From the NCBI GenBank assembly GCA_027349615.1, contig DAIEML010000122.1, forward strand, positions 1-7,095: 7,095 bases of DNA, given 5' to 3'. Below are positions 1 through 6,922 of the stretch, one piece after another. Within the stretch, counting starts at the first letter, position 1, and each line of letters starts with the position of its first letter. The notes below the pieces were generated by a model. It was not told the origin of the DNA. It did no database searches and worked only from the letters and a program-made list of their open reading frames with translations. This DNA comes from Ignavibacteriales bacterium. Lineage in GTDB: Bacteria; Bacteroidota; Ignavibacteria; Ignavibacteriales; Ignavibacteriaceae. Both the position numbers and the translations under genes were made by a program.

Positions 1-386
1 CGCTTGAATACATGAATAACGCAATTAAGAAACGCAGCATTGTTTTTCTTCTTTCGGATTTTATGGATTCCGGTTACGAAAAAATTTTACGAATTGTCGG
101 TAAGCGTCATGATTTGATTGGTGTTGTTTTAAATGATGAAAGAGAAGATGAAATTCCAAATATAGGTTTGGTAAAATTTGCAGATGCCGAAAGCGGAACA
201 GAAAGATGGATTGATACCGGCGATAAAAGAACAAGATTTTTATTCAGTCAAATGAGAGAAAGAAATAAAGCAGCGAGAAAATCACTATTTATTTCAAGCC
301 GATTGGACAGCATCGAAATTCAGACCGGTGAAAATTATATCAAACCTCTTGTTCAATTTTTTAGATTGAGAGAAAGAAGATGGTAA
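1..386 (+). CDS. DUF58 family protein, C-terminal part (5' end outside window)
   Basis: The reading frame is open from the first bases (in-frame codons Leu-Glu-Tyr precede the Met at position 12), so this is the last ~127 residues of a longer protein and the Met at 12 is internal. DUF58 proteins are usually about 290-300 residues, so more than half is missing. Recognisable C-terminal DUF58 features appear in order: a hydrophobic strand ending in SDFMDSG (probably the last metal-site-like Asp of its vWA-like fold), 'RHDLIGVVLNDERE' followed by 'IPNIG', then 'DAESG', then an 'RLDSIEIQTGENYIKPL' segment and a basic end 'RLRERRW'. No membrane helix is seen, so it is probably cytoplasmic. DUF58 genes normally follow a moxR ATPase gene and precede bat vWA genes, as here; the biochemical role is unknown. 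It overlaps the next gene by 7 bases. Confidence 0.9.
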   Translation, partial: LEYMNNAIKKRSIVFLLSDFMDSGYEKILRIVGKRHDLIGVVLNDEREDEIPNIGLVKFADAESGTERWIDTGDKRTRFLFSQMRERNKAARKSLFISSRLDSIEIQTGENYIKPLVQFFRLRERRW

Positions 387-1333
387 GAAAGTTTTTCTTT
401 TTAATTAGTCTTTTAGCTTCTCTCACAATTCAAATAGCTGCTCAGAATATTTCTGCAAAAGCTTCGGCAGATAAGTCTGACTATCTCGTCGGTGATTATA
501 TCAATTACTCAATTCAAGTTGATTATGATAAAGGGATAAAAGTTTTTCCTCCTTTCTTAAAAGACAGCTTGAAAAATGTTTCTATCATTCAAACTTTAAA
601 TCCGGTAGTGAATGAACAAAATGGAAAAGTAACCGCAACTTACAAATATATTCTTTCCGGATATGATTCTACCGGCGTTACAATTCCTCCGATTGCAGTA
701 CTATATCAAACGTCTGGCGATACAACAATTCATTATGCGACGACAAACGCGGTTAACTTTGTTGTTCGCACTGTGAAGATAAATCCTCAGGGCGATATAA
801 AAGATGTTAAAGATCCAATTAAAATTCCGCTTGACTGGAGATGGATTTTATTTTGGGTTTTACTTGCGTTGATAATTGCCGGAGCTGCTTATTATTTCTA
901 TCGGAGATACCAGAAGAAAAAATTATCAATGCAGCCTGTTAGAAAAGTTATCAAACTTCCGGTTCATACAATCGCCTTAAATTCACTGCATGAACTCGAA
1001 GAACAAAAACTTTGGCAGAAAGGAATGATAAAAGAATATCACTCGGCAATAACTGAAATTATCAGAAGATATTTTGAAGAAAGATTTAACATGCCGGCTT
1101 TGGAACTTCCAACATCAGAAGCGGTTGAATTATTGAGACTTCGAAAAGGAAGTGAAACAATTCTTGATACAACCTATAATTTTCTTTCCAATGCGGACCT
1201 TGTAAAGTTTGCAAAGTTTACTCCGCTTGGTTCTGTAAATGAAGAAATGATGAAGCAAGCTTATGAAATTGTGAATAAAACAATTCCGGTTTTGGTAGAA
1301 GATAAAACAATTGAGGTAAGTGATGTTCAGTGA
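380..1333 (+). CDS. Small BatD-like membrane-anchored protein (signal peptide, beta domain, TM, helical tail)
   Basis: 317 residues. A signal peptide is visible at 1-21 (basic MVRK, hydrophobic core, end 'IAAQ'). It is followed by a beta-rich extracytoplasmic domain at about 23-135, one transmembrane helix at about 153-174, and a basic stop-transfer run 'YRRYQKKK' that places the rest in the cytoplasm. The cytoplasmic tail (about 195-305) is helical, with 'LHELEEQKLWQKG', 'YHSAITEIIRRYFEERF', 'LPTSEAVELL' and 'NADLVKFAKFTP'. This resembles the DUF4381-type tail found between DUF58 and batA in many Bat operons, and echoes the tail of BatD further downstream. Its job is unknown; a link between periplasmic vWA proteins and cytoplasmic MoxR/DUF58 is inferred. 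The ATG at 380 follows a purine-rich GAGAGAAAGAAG stretch and lies inside the end of the DUF58 gene. No symbol is given because only the larger downstream protein matches BatD proper. Confidence 0.85.
   Translation: MVRKFFFLISLLASLTIQIAAQNISAKASADKSDYLVGDYINYSIQVDYDKGIKVFPPFLKDSLKNVSIIQTLNPVVNEQNGKVTATYKYILSGYDSTGVTIPPIAVLYQTSGDTTIHYATTNAVNFVVRTVKINPQGDIKDVKDPIKIPLDWRWILFWVLLALIIAGAAYYFYRRYQKKKLSMQPVRKVIKLPVHTIALNSLHELEEQKLWQKGMIKEYHSAITEIIRRYFEERFNMPALELPTSEAVELLRLRKGSETILDTTYNFLSNADLVKFAKFTPLGSVNEEMMKQAYEIVNKTIPVLVEDKTIEVSDVQ
1313..1317 (+). promoter_or_regulatory. Ribosome binding site of batA
   Basis: GAGGT lies inside the end of the preceding gene. GAGG ends 6 bases before the ATG at 1323, a normal spacing, but only 3 bases before the in-frame GTG at 1320. 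This decides the batA start in favour of the ATG. It also shows that at least some genes here use Shine-Dalgarno pairing. Confidence 0.65.
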
Positions 1334-2318
1334 TGTAACGTTTGCTTATCCCTGGATGCTTTATTTTCTTTTAATTATTCCAGCTATGATTTTCTGGTAC
1401 TGGAAATTTGGTAAGGCTAAGCAGCCGTCTTTAACTTATTCATCATTAAAAATATTTAAAGAAATTCCGCCATCTTTAAAAGAAAGAGCAAAGCATGTTC
1501 CGATAGCTTTGAGAGCGCTTGCAATTGCTTTTTTAATTGTCGCTCTTGCCAGGCCGCAAAGTTTTTCATCCGGACAAAATGTTACTACCGAAGGAATTGA
1601 TATTGTAATTGCACTTGATATTTCCGGCAGTATGATTTCAGAGGATTTTAAACCAAACCGAGTTGAGGCTGCAAAAAATGTTGCCGATAAATTTATTAAC
1701 GGAAGGCCAAATGATAGAATTGGATTGGTTGTATTTGCACGACAAGCTTTCACTCAATGTCCAATTACAATTGATCATGATGTATTAGAAAATTTATTGC
1801 AAAAAGTAGAACCTGGCATGGTGCCAGATGGAACCGCAATTGGAAATGGAATTGCGGATGCTGTTGGTAGATTGAAAGACGGTCAGGCAAAAAGCAAAGT
1901 AATAATTTTATTAACTGATGGCGTAAATAATGCAGGTGAAATTGATCCATTAACTGCAGCTGAAATTGCCAAAACTTATGGAATAAGAGTTTACACAATT
2001 GGTGTTGGGACTGAAGGCGAAGCGCCATATCCAATTCAAACTCCGTTTGGCATTCGTTATCAAATGATGCCGGTTGAAATTGATGAAGGTTTGCTTCAAA
2101 CAATTGCTCAAACTACCGGAGGGCAATATTTCAGAGCAACTAATAACAAAACCTTAAATGAAATTTATAAGAAAATTGATAAACTTGAAAAATCAAAAAT
2201 TGAAGTAACATCTTACCGCAATGCCGCGGAACTTTTTTCAGATTGGTTGGATATAGGTTTGATATTACTTTTAGCTGAATTGGCTTTGTCAAAATTTGTT
2301 TTTAGAAAAATTCCATAA
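1323..2318 (+). CDS. batA: BatA: membrane-anchored von Willebrand factor A protein
   Basis: 331 residues from the ATG at 1323. I prefer this to the in-frame GTG at 1320 because GAGG (1313-1316) sits 6 bases before the ATG but only 3 before the GTG. Two N-terminal transmembrane helices (about 11-27 and 59-76) flank a basic loop. The vWA domain follows (about 90-290), then a C-terminal helix (about 307-327) ending in 'RKIP'. The MIDAS metal site is complete: DISGS (Asp99, Ser101, Ser103), Thr171 in 'DGTAIG', and Asp199 in 'LLTDG'. The segment 'APYPIQTPFGIRYQ' followed by 'EIDEGLLQTIAQTTGGQYF' is characteristic of the first Bat vWA protein. By the positive-inside rule the vWA domain is periplasmic, where it would bind a divalent metal and a protein partner. 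The length is normal for BatA. The gene overlaps the preceding one by 11 bases. Confidence 0.95.
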   Translation: MFSDVTFAYPWMLYFLLIIPAMIFWYWKFGKAKQPSLTYSSLKIFKEIPPSLKERAKHVPIALRALAIAFLIVALARPQSFSSGQNVTTEGIDIVIALDISGSMISEDFKPNRVEAAKNVADKFINGRPNDRIGLVVFARQAFTQCPITIDHDVLENLLQKVEPGMVPDGTAIGNGIADAVGRLKDGQAKSKVIILLTDGVNNAGEIDPLTAAEIAKTYGIRVYTIGVGTEGEAPYPIQTPFGIRYQMMPVEIDEGLLQTIAQTTGGQYFRATNNKTLNEIYKKIDKLEKSKIEVTSYRNAAELFSDWLDIGLILLLAELALSKFVFRKIP

Positions 2319-2390
2319 AAAATTTTTGAAACAAAATTAATTGTGTATCAGAAATTTTGAATTTATAATTTAGAATTTTTAATAGAATTT
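2319..2390 (+). other. AT-rich batA-batB spacer with repeated GAATTT motifs
   Basis: This 72-base gap is nearly all A and T. GAATTT occurs at 2359, 2373 and 2385, spaced 14 and 12 bases apart, with a GAAATTTT variant at 2351. No convincing hairpin terminator and no Shine-Dalgarno site for batB is visible. It is the longest gap inside the operon and could hold an internal promoter or be a simple low-complexity spacer; I cannot decide. Confidence 0.5.
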
Positions 2391-3434
2391 ATGTTTCGTT
2401 TTGCACATCCAGAATATTTGTACGGATTATATTTTATTCCGGTGCTAATCATAGCATTTTGGTTTTTAATAAGAAATAAAAACAAACTGCTTGATAAATT
2501 TGCCGAGAAAAAATTACATAAGATTTTGCTGCCCACTTTCAGCAAAGGCAAAAGTATTATTCGTTTTGGAATAATTATTCTTGCCATAATTTTGCTGCTT
2601 ATCGCGGCTGCTGATCCGCAAGTTGGGACAAAAATTGAAAACGTTAAACAGAGCGGAATTGATATTTATATTTTACTTGATGTTTCATTAAGTATGCAGG
2701 CGCAGGATATAAAACCAAGCCGATTAGATAAAGCAAAGTTCGAAGTTTCAAATTTAATTCAGAAACTTCATGGAGATAGAATCGGCTTAATAGTTTTTGC
2801 CGGCGAACCATTTGTACAGTTTCCATTAACTACGGATTATTCAGCGGCAAATTTATTTTTGAATGCAGCTGGAGTAAGCACTGTGCCGGAACAAGGAACA
2901 GCAATTGCTGCAGCAATCAACTTGGCAACAAAATCATTTGCTAATTCGTCTAAAACTGAAAAAGTAATGGTGATATTTACTGATGGTGAAGATCACGAAG
3001 GTAATCTTCAAGATGCTATTGATAACGCAAAGAAAAATAACATAAAAATTTATACGATTGGGCTTGGTTCTCCGGATGGAGTTCCAATTCCAGTTTTTAA
3101 TGATCAAGGACAGCAAGTAGGATTTAAAAAAGATAATTCCGGTAATGTTGTTTTAACAAAGCTTGATGAAACAGCTTTAAAAGAAATTGCTTCAGATACT
3201 GGTGGGCAATACTTGCGCGGCACAAACGACAGAGATGAACTTGATATGATTTACAAAGATTTGTCAAAAATTAAAAAAACTGAATTCGGCGAAAAGAGAG
3301 TCACTGACTACGAAGATAGATTTTATTATTTTTTGACGCCGGCAATCATTTTACTTTTAATTGAATTTTTTATGTCGGATAGAAAATCTCCGCTGTTAAG
3401 TATGCTAAATAAAAAACTTGGGCTTGAAGAATGA
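2391..3434 (+). CDS. batB: BatB: second von Willebrand factor A protein of the Bat operon
   Basis: 347 residues. Same plan as BatA: a short outer N-terminus starting 'MFRFAHPEYLY', helix 1 (about 9-27), a strongly basic loop, helix 2 (about 57-75), a vWA domain (about 88-295), and helix 3 (about 312-328) with a basic cytoplasmic tail. The MIDAS is complete: DVSLS (Asp97, Ser99, Ser101), Thr170 in 'QGTAI', Asp198 in 'FTDGEDHEG'. It carries the BatB-type insert 'GVPIPVFNDQGQQVGF' before 'LDETALKEIASDTGGQYLR'; the equivalent BatA loop is different. It probably arose from an old duplication with batA and acts in the same periplasmic complex. The start follows a 72-base gap with no Shine-Dalgarno match; the ATG at 2391 is supported by the conserved HPEYLYGL beginning. 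The stop codon overlaps the batC start as ATGA. Confidence 0.95.
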   Translation: MFRFAHPEYLYGLYFIPVLIIAFWFLIRNKNKLLDKFAEKKLHKILLPTFSKGKSIIRFGIIILAIILLLIAAADPQVGTKIENVKQSGIDIYILLDVSLSMQAQDIKPSRLDKAKFEVSNLIQKLHGDRIGLIVFAGEPFVQFPLTTDYSAANLFLNAAGVSTVPEQGTAIAAAINLATKSFANSSKTEKVMVIFTDGEDHEGNLQDAIDNAKKNNIKIYTIGLGSPDGVPIPVFNDQGQQVGFKKDNSGNVVLTKLDETALKEIASDTGGQYLRGTNDRDELDMIYKDLSKIKKTEFGEKRVTDYEDRFYYFLTPAIILLLIEFFMSDRKSPLLSMLNKKLGLEE

Positions 3435-4204
3435 AAATAAATTTTTCATTCAAATATGTTTTTGTAATTGCAATAGTTTTTGCTTGTGGAAATATTTTTG
3501 CGCAAAGCACTCGTTCGCATGTGAATAAAGGTGTCGATCTTTATGATAAAGGAAAATATATAGATTCCGAAGTTGAGTTTAAGAAAGGTTTGGAAAAATC
3601 ACCGGATAATTTCCAGGCGGATTTTAATCTTGGCGATTCATATTATAAAGAAGGCAAGTACGAAGATGCTTTGAAAGCCTATGCAAGCGCTTTAGCTAAG
3701 ACAAAAAATAATGATCTAAAAGCGCAAACTTATCATAATATTGGAAATTCTCTTTTAAAAGATAAAAAAATTAAAGAAAGTGTTGGCGCGTATGCTGATG
3801 CTTTAAAGTTAAACCCAAATGATCAGGCAACAAAATATAATTTATCTTATGCACTAAATTTGCTGAAAAATAAAAATCAGCAAAATAAAAACAATAAGAA
3901 TAATAAGAACGACAAGAAAAATCAGAATAAAAATAACAAAGATCAGAATAAGCAAAATAATAACGATCAGAATAAACAAAACAAGGATAAGAATCAGAAC
4001 AATCAGGATCAGCAGAATAATCAACAAAATCAGAATGATCAGAAAAAACAGCAGCAGCAAAATCAAACGCAGCCTCAGCAGAATAAAATTTCAAAAGAAC
4101 AAGCACAAGCAATTTTCAATGCTTTAAACAATGATGAAAAGAATTTGCAGAAACAAATAAGAAGAATGAAAAGTAAGCCAACAAAAATTGAGAAAGATTG
4201 GTAA
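3431..4204 (+). CDS. batC: BatC: exported TPR protein with K/N/Q/D-rich tail
   Basis: 257 residues. An export signal occupies 1-24 (MKINFSFKY, hydrophobic core, 'IFAQ'); a cysteine at 19 in 'VFACG' could instead be a lipoprotein site. Roughly three TPR units follow (about 29-61, 63-95, 97-140), with typical 'NLGDSYYKEGKYEDALKAY' and 'ALKLNPNDQATKYNL' signatures. Residues about 145-218 are almost entirely Lys, Asn, Gln and Asp, probably disordered. The last part, 'SKEQAQAIFNALNNDEKNLQ' to a terminal 'KDW', matches the conserved end of BatC proteins, so the gene is complete despite the low-complexity stretch. It is likely a periplasmic scaffold binding the vWA proteins BatA/BatB, as TPR-vWA pairing in these operons suggests; that is inference. 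The start overlaps the batB stop by 4 bases (ATGA), implying translational coupling. Confidence 0.93.
   Translation: MKINFSFKYVFVIAIVFACGNIFAQSTRSHVNKGVDLYDKGKYIDSEVEFKKGLEKSPDNFQADFNLGDSYYKEGKYEDALKAYASALAKTKNNDLKAQTYHNIGNSLLKDKKIKESVGAYADALKLNPNDQATKYNLSYALNLLKNKNQQNKNNKNNKNDKKNQNKNNKDQNKQNNNDQNKQNKDKNQNNQDQQNNQQNQNDQKKQQQQNQTQPQQNKISKEQAQAIFNALNNDEKNLQKQIRRMKSKPTKIEKDW
3863..4084 (+). repeat. Low-complexity AAT/AAC/AAA/CAG/GAT tract encoding the BatC K/N/Q/D tail
   Basis: This stretch of batC is built almost only from Lys, Asn, Gln and Asp codons, with recurring short blocks such as AATAAGAAC, GATCAGAAT and AAACAAAA. The coding strand is strongly purine-rich with almost no pyrimidine runs. 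It encodes about residues 145-218. The frame stays open and the conserved BatC end follows, so length changes in multiples of three appear tolerated. Slippage between near-repeats is a plausible origin, though the units are degenerate rather than perfect. Confidence 0.8.
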
Positions 4205-4242
4205 TTTAATAATGGAGTTTTTAAAACACATTCCTTGAATAT

Positions 4243-6090
4243 ATGGTAGTTAAATATTTTAAAATAATTTTAATTCTAATTAGTACTTTACCAAGCATTT
4301 TGTTTGCTCAGTCATTTTCTGCTTCAGTAGATAACACCACGGTTGGAACAGGTGATCAGTTTCAAGTCTCTTTCACTTTTTCAGGCCAAGATATAAATGG
4401 AATAAGAAGCTTTACGCCGCCAAATTTTAAAGGATTTATGATCCTTTCTGGCCCAAACCAATCTACAAGCATGCAAATAATTAATAGTTCTGTTTCCGCT
4501 TCAAGAACATATTCATATTATCTGCAACCGCAGAGCATTGGTAAATTTACTATCGGAAGTGCAACGATAAATTATAACGGAAAGAATTTTGAATCTCAGC
4601 CTTTGGCGATTAATGTAGTTAAAGGATCACCAAAACCGCAGAAGCAGCAATCGCAAAGTAACTCGACAGTTTCTACAAAAGAAATTGGCGATAATCTTTT
4701 TATTCTTGCTACTGAGGATAGGCAGAGTGTTTATATGGGACAGCAGGTAACTGTTACTTATAAATTATATACAAGATTAGGAATTGCATCTCAGATGCAG
4801 GTTTCTAAACTTCCTTCTTATGAAGGATTTTGGGCCGAAGAAATTGATGTTCCCAACAATATAACTTTTACAACTGAAGTATATAAAGGAAAGCAATACC
4901 GGGTCGGTATTTTGAAAAAAGTTGCTTTGTTTCCATCGCAGCTTGGTGAGCTTTCTGTAACGCCGATGGTGCTTGATGTTCCGGTTCAAATTCAGCAAAG
5001 AAGAAGCAGAAGCAACGGAAATATTTTTGATGACTTTTTTAATGATCCGTTTTTCAATAATGTTCAAACTGTTAATTACACCGCAAAATCAAATACAATT
5101 AAACTTCGTGTAATTCCATTGCCTTCTCAAAATGTTCCGAAATCATTTAATGGAGCGGTTGGAGATTATTCTTTAACATCGCAGCTTAGTACTACAAATA
5201 CAAAAACTAATGATCCAATTTCTTTAAAAATTAATATTTCCGGGAATGGCAATATCCAGCTTTTGAATATGCCGGAAATAAATCTCCCGCCTGGATTTGA
5301 TAAATATGAACCTAAAACTTCAGAACAAATTAATAGAACTGGAACAATAAATGGCAGCAAAACTTTTGAATATTTGATTGTTCCAAGAAATGCCGGAAAG
5401 AAAGAAATACCGCCAATACAATTTTCGTATTTTAATCCGGATAAAAGATCATATATAACTTTATCAACGCCATCGTATTCTCTTAATGTTGCGCAAGGGT
5501 CGAATTCAGGAAATGAAAATGTTGCCGGCTACTCAAAAGAGGAAATAAAACTTCTCGGACAAGATATTCGTTACATAAAAACGTCGACTGATGATTTAAG
5601 AAGACAAGGCGGAATTGCACTCTTTGGATTTGGATTTTGGACAGCAGCTGTATTACCACTGATTTTATTAAGTGGGCTTATTACCTGGAAAAGAAGGCAA
5701 GACAAACTTGCCGGCAATCTTCAACTGCTGCGTTATCAGCGTGCTGAAAAAGTTGCTAGAACAAGATTTAAAAATGCAAAAACTTTGATGGAAGCAAATG
5801 ACCAAGCAGGTTTTTATGCGGAAATTTCTATGGCTCTTTTTGGTTATTTGGAAGATAAACTTCACATACCTAAATCAGAAATATCTTTGGAAAAAGCTGC
5901 TGAAGAATTACAAAAGAAAAATGTTGACGGCGGCTTAATTGAAAACTTAAGAAACTGCACAGAGAAATGTGAATTTGCACGTTTTGCGCCAAGCATAGAT
6001 GGTTCGGCAGAAATGAATGACATGTATAATGATTTGACTAAAGTAATAATAGAATTGGAAAAATTATTGGCGGGGAAAAAATATGCTTGA
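4243..6090 (+). CDS. batD: BatD: large beta-rich periplasmic protein with one membrane anchor
   Basis: 615 residues. Signal peptide at 1-22 ('ILISTLPSILFAQ', cut probably before Gln23). A long beta-rich region (about 24-415) forms repeated Ig-like segments matching the BatD/oxygen-tolerance family, including 'FTPPNFKGFMILSGP', 'YYLQPQSIGKFTIG' and the recurrent 'DDFFNDPFFNN' patch at about 263-273. One transmembrane helix spans about 459-481, followed by basic 'WKRRQDK', which puts the helical tail (about 495-612) in the cytoplasm. The tail contains 'FYAEISMALFGYLEDKL', 'EISLEKAAEEL' and 'CEFARFAPS', parallel to the tail of the small BatD-like protein at 380-1333. Length and architecture are normal for BatD. 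There is no in-frame upstream start because a TAA lies at 4222-4224, and no Shine-Dalgarno match is seen before the ATG. It starts 38 bases after batC and overlaps batE by 8 bases. Confidence 0.93.
   Translation: MVVKYFKIILILISTLPSILFAQSFSASVDNTTVGTGDQFQVSFTFSGQDINGIRSFTPPNFKGFMILSGPNQSTSMQIINSSVSASRTYSYYLQPQSIGKFTIGSATINYNGKNFESQPLAINVVKGSPKPQKQQSQSNSTVSTKEIGDNLFILATEDRQSVYMGQQVTVTYKLYTRLGIASQMQVSKLPSYEGFWAEEIDVPNNITFTTEVYKGKQYRVGILKKVALFPSQLGELSVTPMVLDVPVQIQQRRSRSNGNIFDDFFNDPFFNNVQTVNYTAKSNTIKLRVIPLPSQNVPKSFNGAVGDYSLTSQLSTTNTKTNDPISLKINISGNGNIQLLNMPEINLPPGFDKYEPKTSEQINRTGTINGSKTFEYLIVPRNAGKKEIPPIQFSYFNPDKRSYITLSTPSYSLNVAQGSNSGNENVAGYSKEEIKLLGQDIRYIKTSTDDLRRQGGIALFGFGFWTAAVLPLILLSGLITWKRRQDKLAGNLQLLRYQRAEKVARTRFKNAKTLMEANDQAGFYAEISMALFGYLEDKLHIPKSEISLEKAAEELQKKNVDGGLIENLRNCTEKCEFARFAPSIDGSAEMNDMYNDLTKVIIELEKLLAGKKYA
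6072..6076 (+). promoter_or_regulatory. Ribosome binding site of batE
   Basis: GGGGA within the last codons of batD ends 6 bases before the batE ATG at 6083. Together with the 8-base gene overlap this supports coupled translation of batD and batE. Confidence 0.5.
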
Positions 6091-6877
6091 TCAGAAAAGA
6101 AAAAGTTTATCGTCTAAAATTAATTTTATCTGGTATTTTGCAATAATATTCTTAGTAACTTCAACGTTTTCATTTGCTTCCGAACAGGAAGATTTGATGA
6201 AGCAGGGAAATCAATTCTATCAAAATAAGCAATATGAAAACGCAATTGATGATTACCAGAAAGTAATTAATTTAGGCTTTGAAAGTACTTCGCTTTATTA
6301 CAACCTTGGAAATGCTTATTACCGTGATGGAAAAATTGGTCTTGCAATTTTGTATTATGAAAAGGCACTAAGACTTTCTCCCGGCGATGATGATGTTATC
6401 CATAATCTTACTATTGCAAATACAAAAACTGTAGATAAGATTGATACTCTGCCAAAATTCTTTTTATTCCAATGGTGGGAAAGTTTGCTGGCATTGTTTA
6501 CTATAAAAGGCTGGACAAATTTAGTTTACATATTTTATTTATTACTTCTTGCTTCAATTGGGACTTATTTCTTTGCTAAGAAATCGAGCTTGCAAAGGTA
6601 TTCTTTCTTTTCGGGTCTAATCTCAGCACTATTTCTAATAGTTACTTCAATCTTTTTAATAATTAATTTGAACAGAGAATTAAATGTTAAAAATGCTATT
6701 GTAATAAATGCTACAGCAACTGTTAAACTCTCACCAGATCCATCGAGTAATGACGCTTTTATTGTTCATGAAGGTTTGAAAGTTACGGAGTTAGATAAAG
6801 TTGAAAACTGGATTAAGATTAGGCTTCAAGATGGGAAAGAAGGCTGGATACAGCAAAACGAAATCGGAACGATTTAA
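6083..6877 (+). CDS. batE: BatE: TPR - two TM - SH3b protein
   Basis: 264 residues. An N-terminal export signal covers about 1-32 with an unusually long basic lead (MLDQKRKSLSSK) and an S-F-A site. Two TPR units follow (about 36-68 and 70-103: 'QGNQFYQNKQYENAIDDYQK', 'YYNLGNAYYRDGKIGLAILY'). Two transmembrane helices lie at about 143-164 and 173-195, separated by a short basic loop 'AKKSSLQR' that should be cytoplasmic. The C-terminus (about 203-262) is a bacterial SH3 domain: 'ATATVKLSPDPSSNDAFIVH', then 'EGLKVTELDKVENWIKIRL' and 'EGWIQ'. Both TPR and SH3b parts therefore face the periplasm. This TPR-TM-SH3b order defines BatE; SH3b domains often bind peptidoglycan or peptides, but the ligand here is unknown. 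The start at 6083 lies inside the batD end, preceded by GGGGA. It is the last gene of the operon. Confidence 0.93.
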   Translation: MLDQKRKSLSSKINFIWYFAIIFLVTSTFSFASEQEDLMKQGNQFYQNKQYENAIDDYQKVINLGFESTSLYYNLGNAYYRDGKIGLAILYYEKALRLSPGDDDVIHNLTIANTKTVDKIDTLPKFFLFQWWESLLALFTIKGWTNLVYIFYLLLLASIGTYFFAKKSSLQRYSFFSGLISALFLIVTSIFLIINLNRELNVKNAIVINATATVKLSPDPSSNDAFIVHEGLKVTELDKVENWIKIRLQDGKEGWIQQNEIGTI

Positions 6878-6922
6878 TTCTTCATATTAATAATTTTTCA
6901 TTTCAATTAATCTCCTTTCTGG

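Noticed and set aside
1320..1322. GTG as the batA start
   Set aside because: It is only 3 bases from GAGG, whereas the adjacent ATG at 1323 has normal spacing.
1765..2103. Minus-strand open frame opposite batA
   Set aside because: It lies wholly within a well-supported vWA gene, and its translation is a Gln/Leu/His-rich composition without domain features.
3771..4112. Long open frames on the minus strand opposite the BatC tail, rich in Leu/Ile/Val or Tyr/Ser/Phe
   Set aside because: They are a by-product of the low-complexity Lys/Asn/Gln/Asp codons on the + strand; two overlapping minus frames are open for the same reason and neither resembles a real protein.
4212..4238. An eight-residue open frame (MEFLKHIP) in the batC-batD gap, as a possible leader peptide
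   Set aside because: No ribosome binding site, no attenuator hairpin or regulatory codon run nearby; short frames like this are expected by chance.
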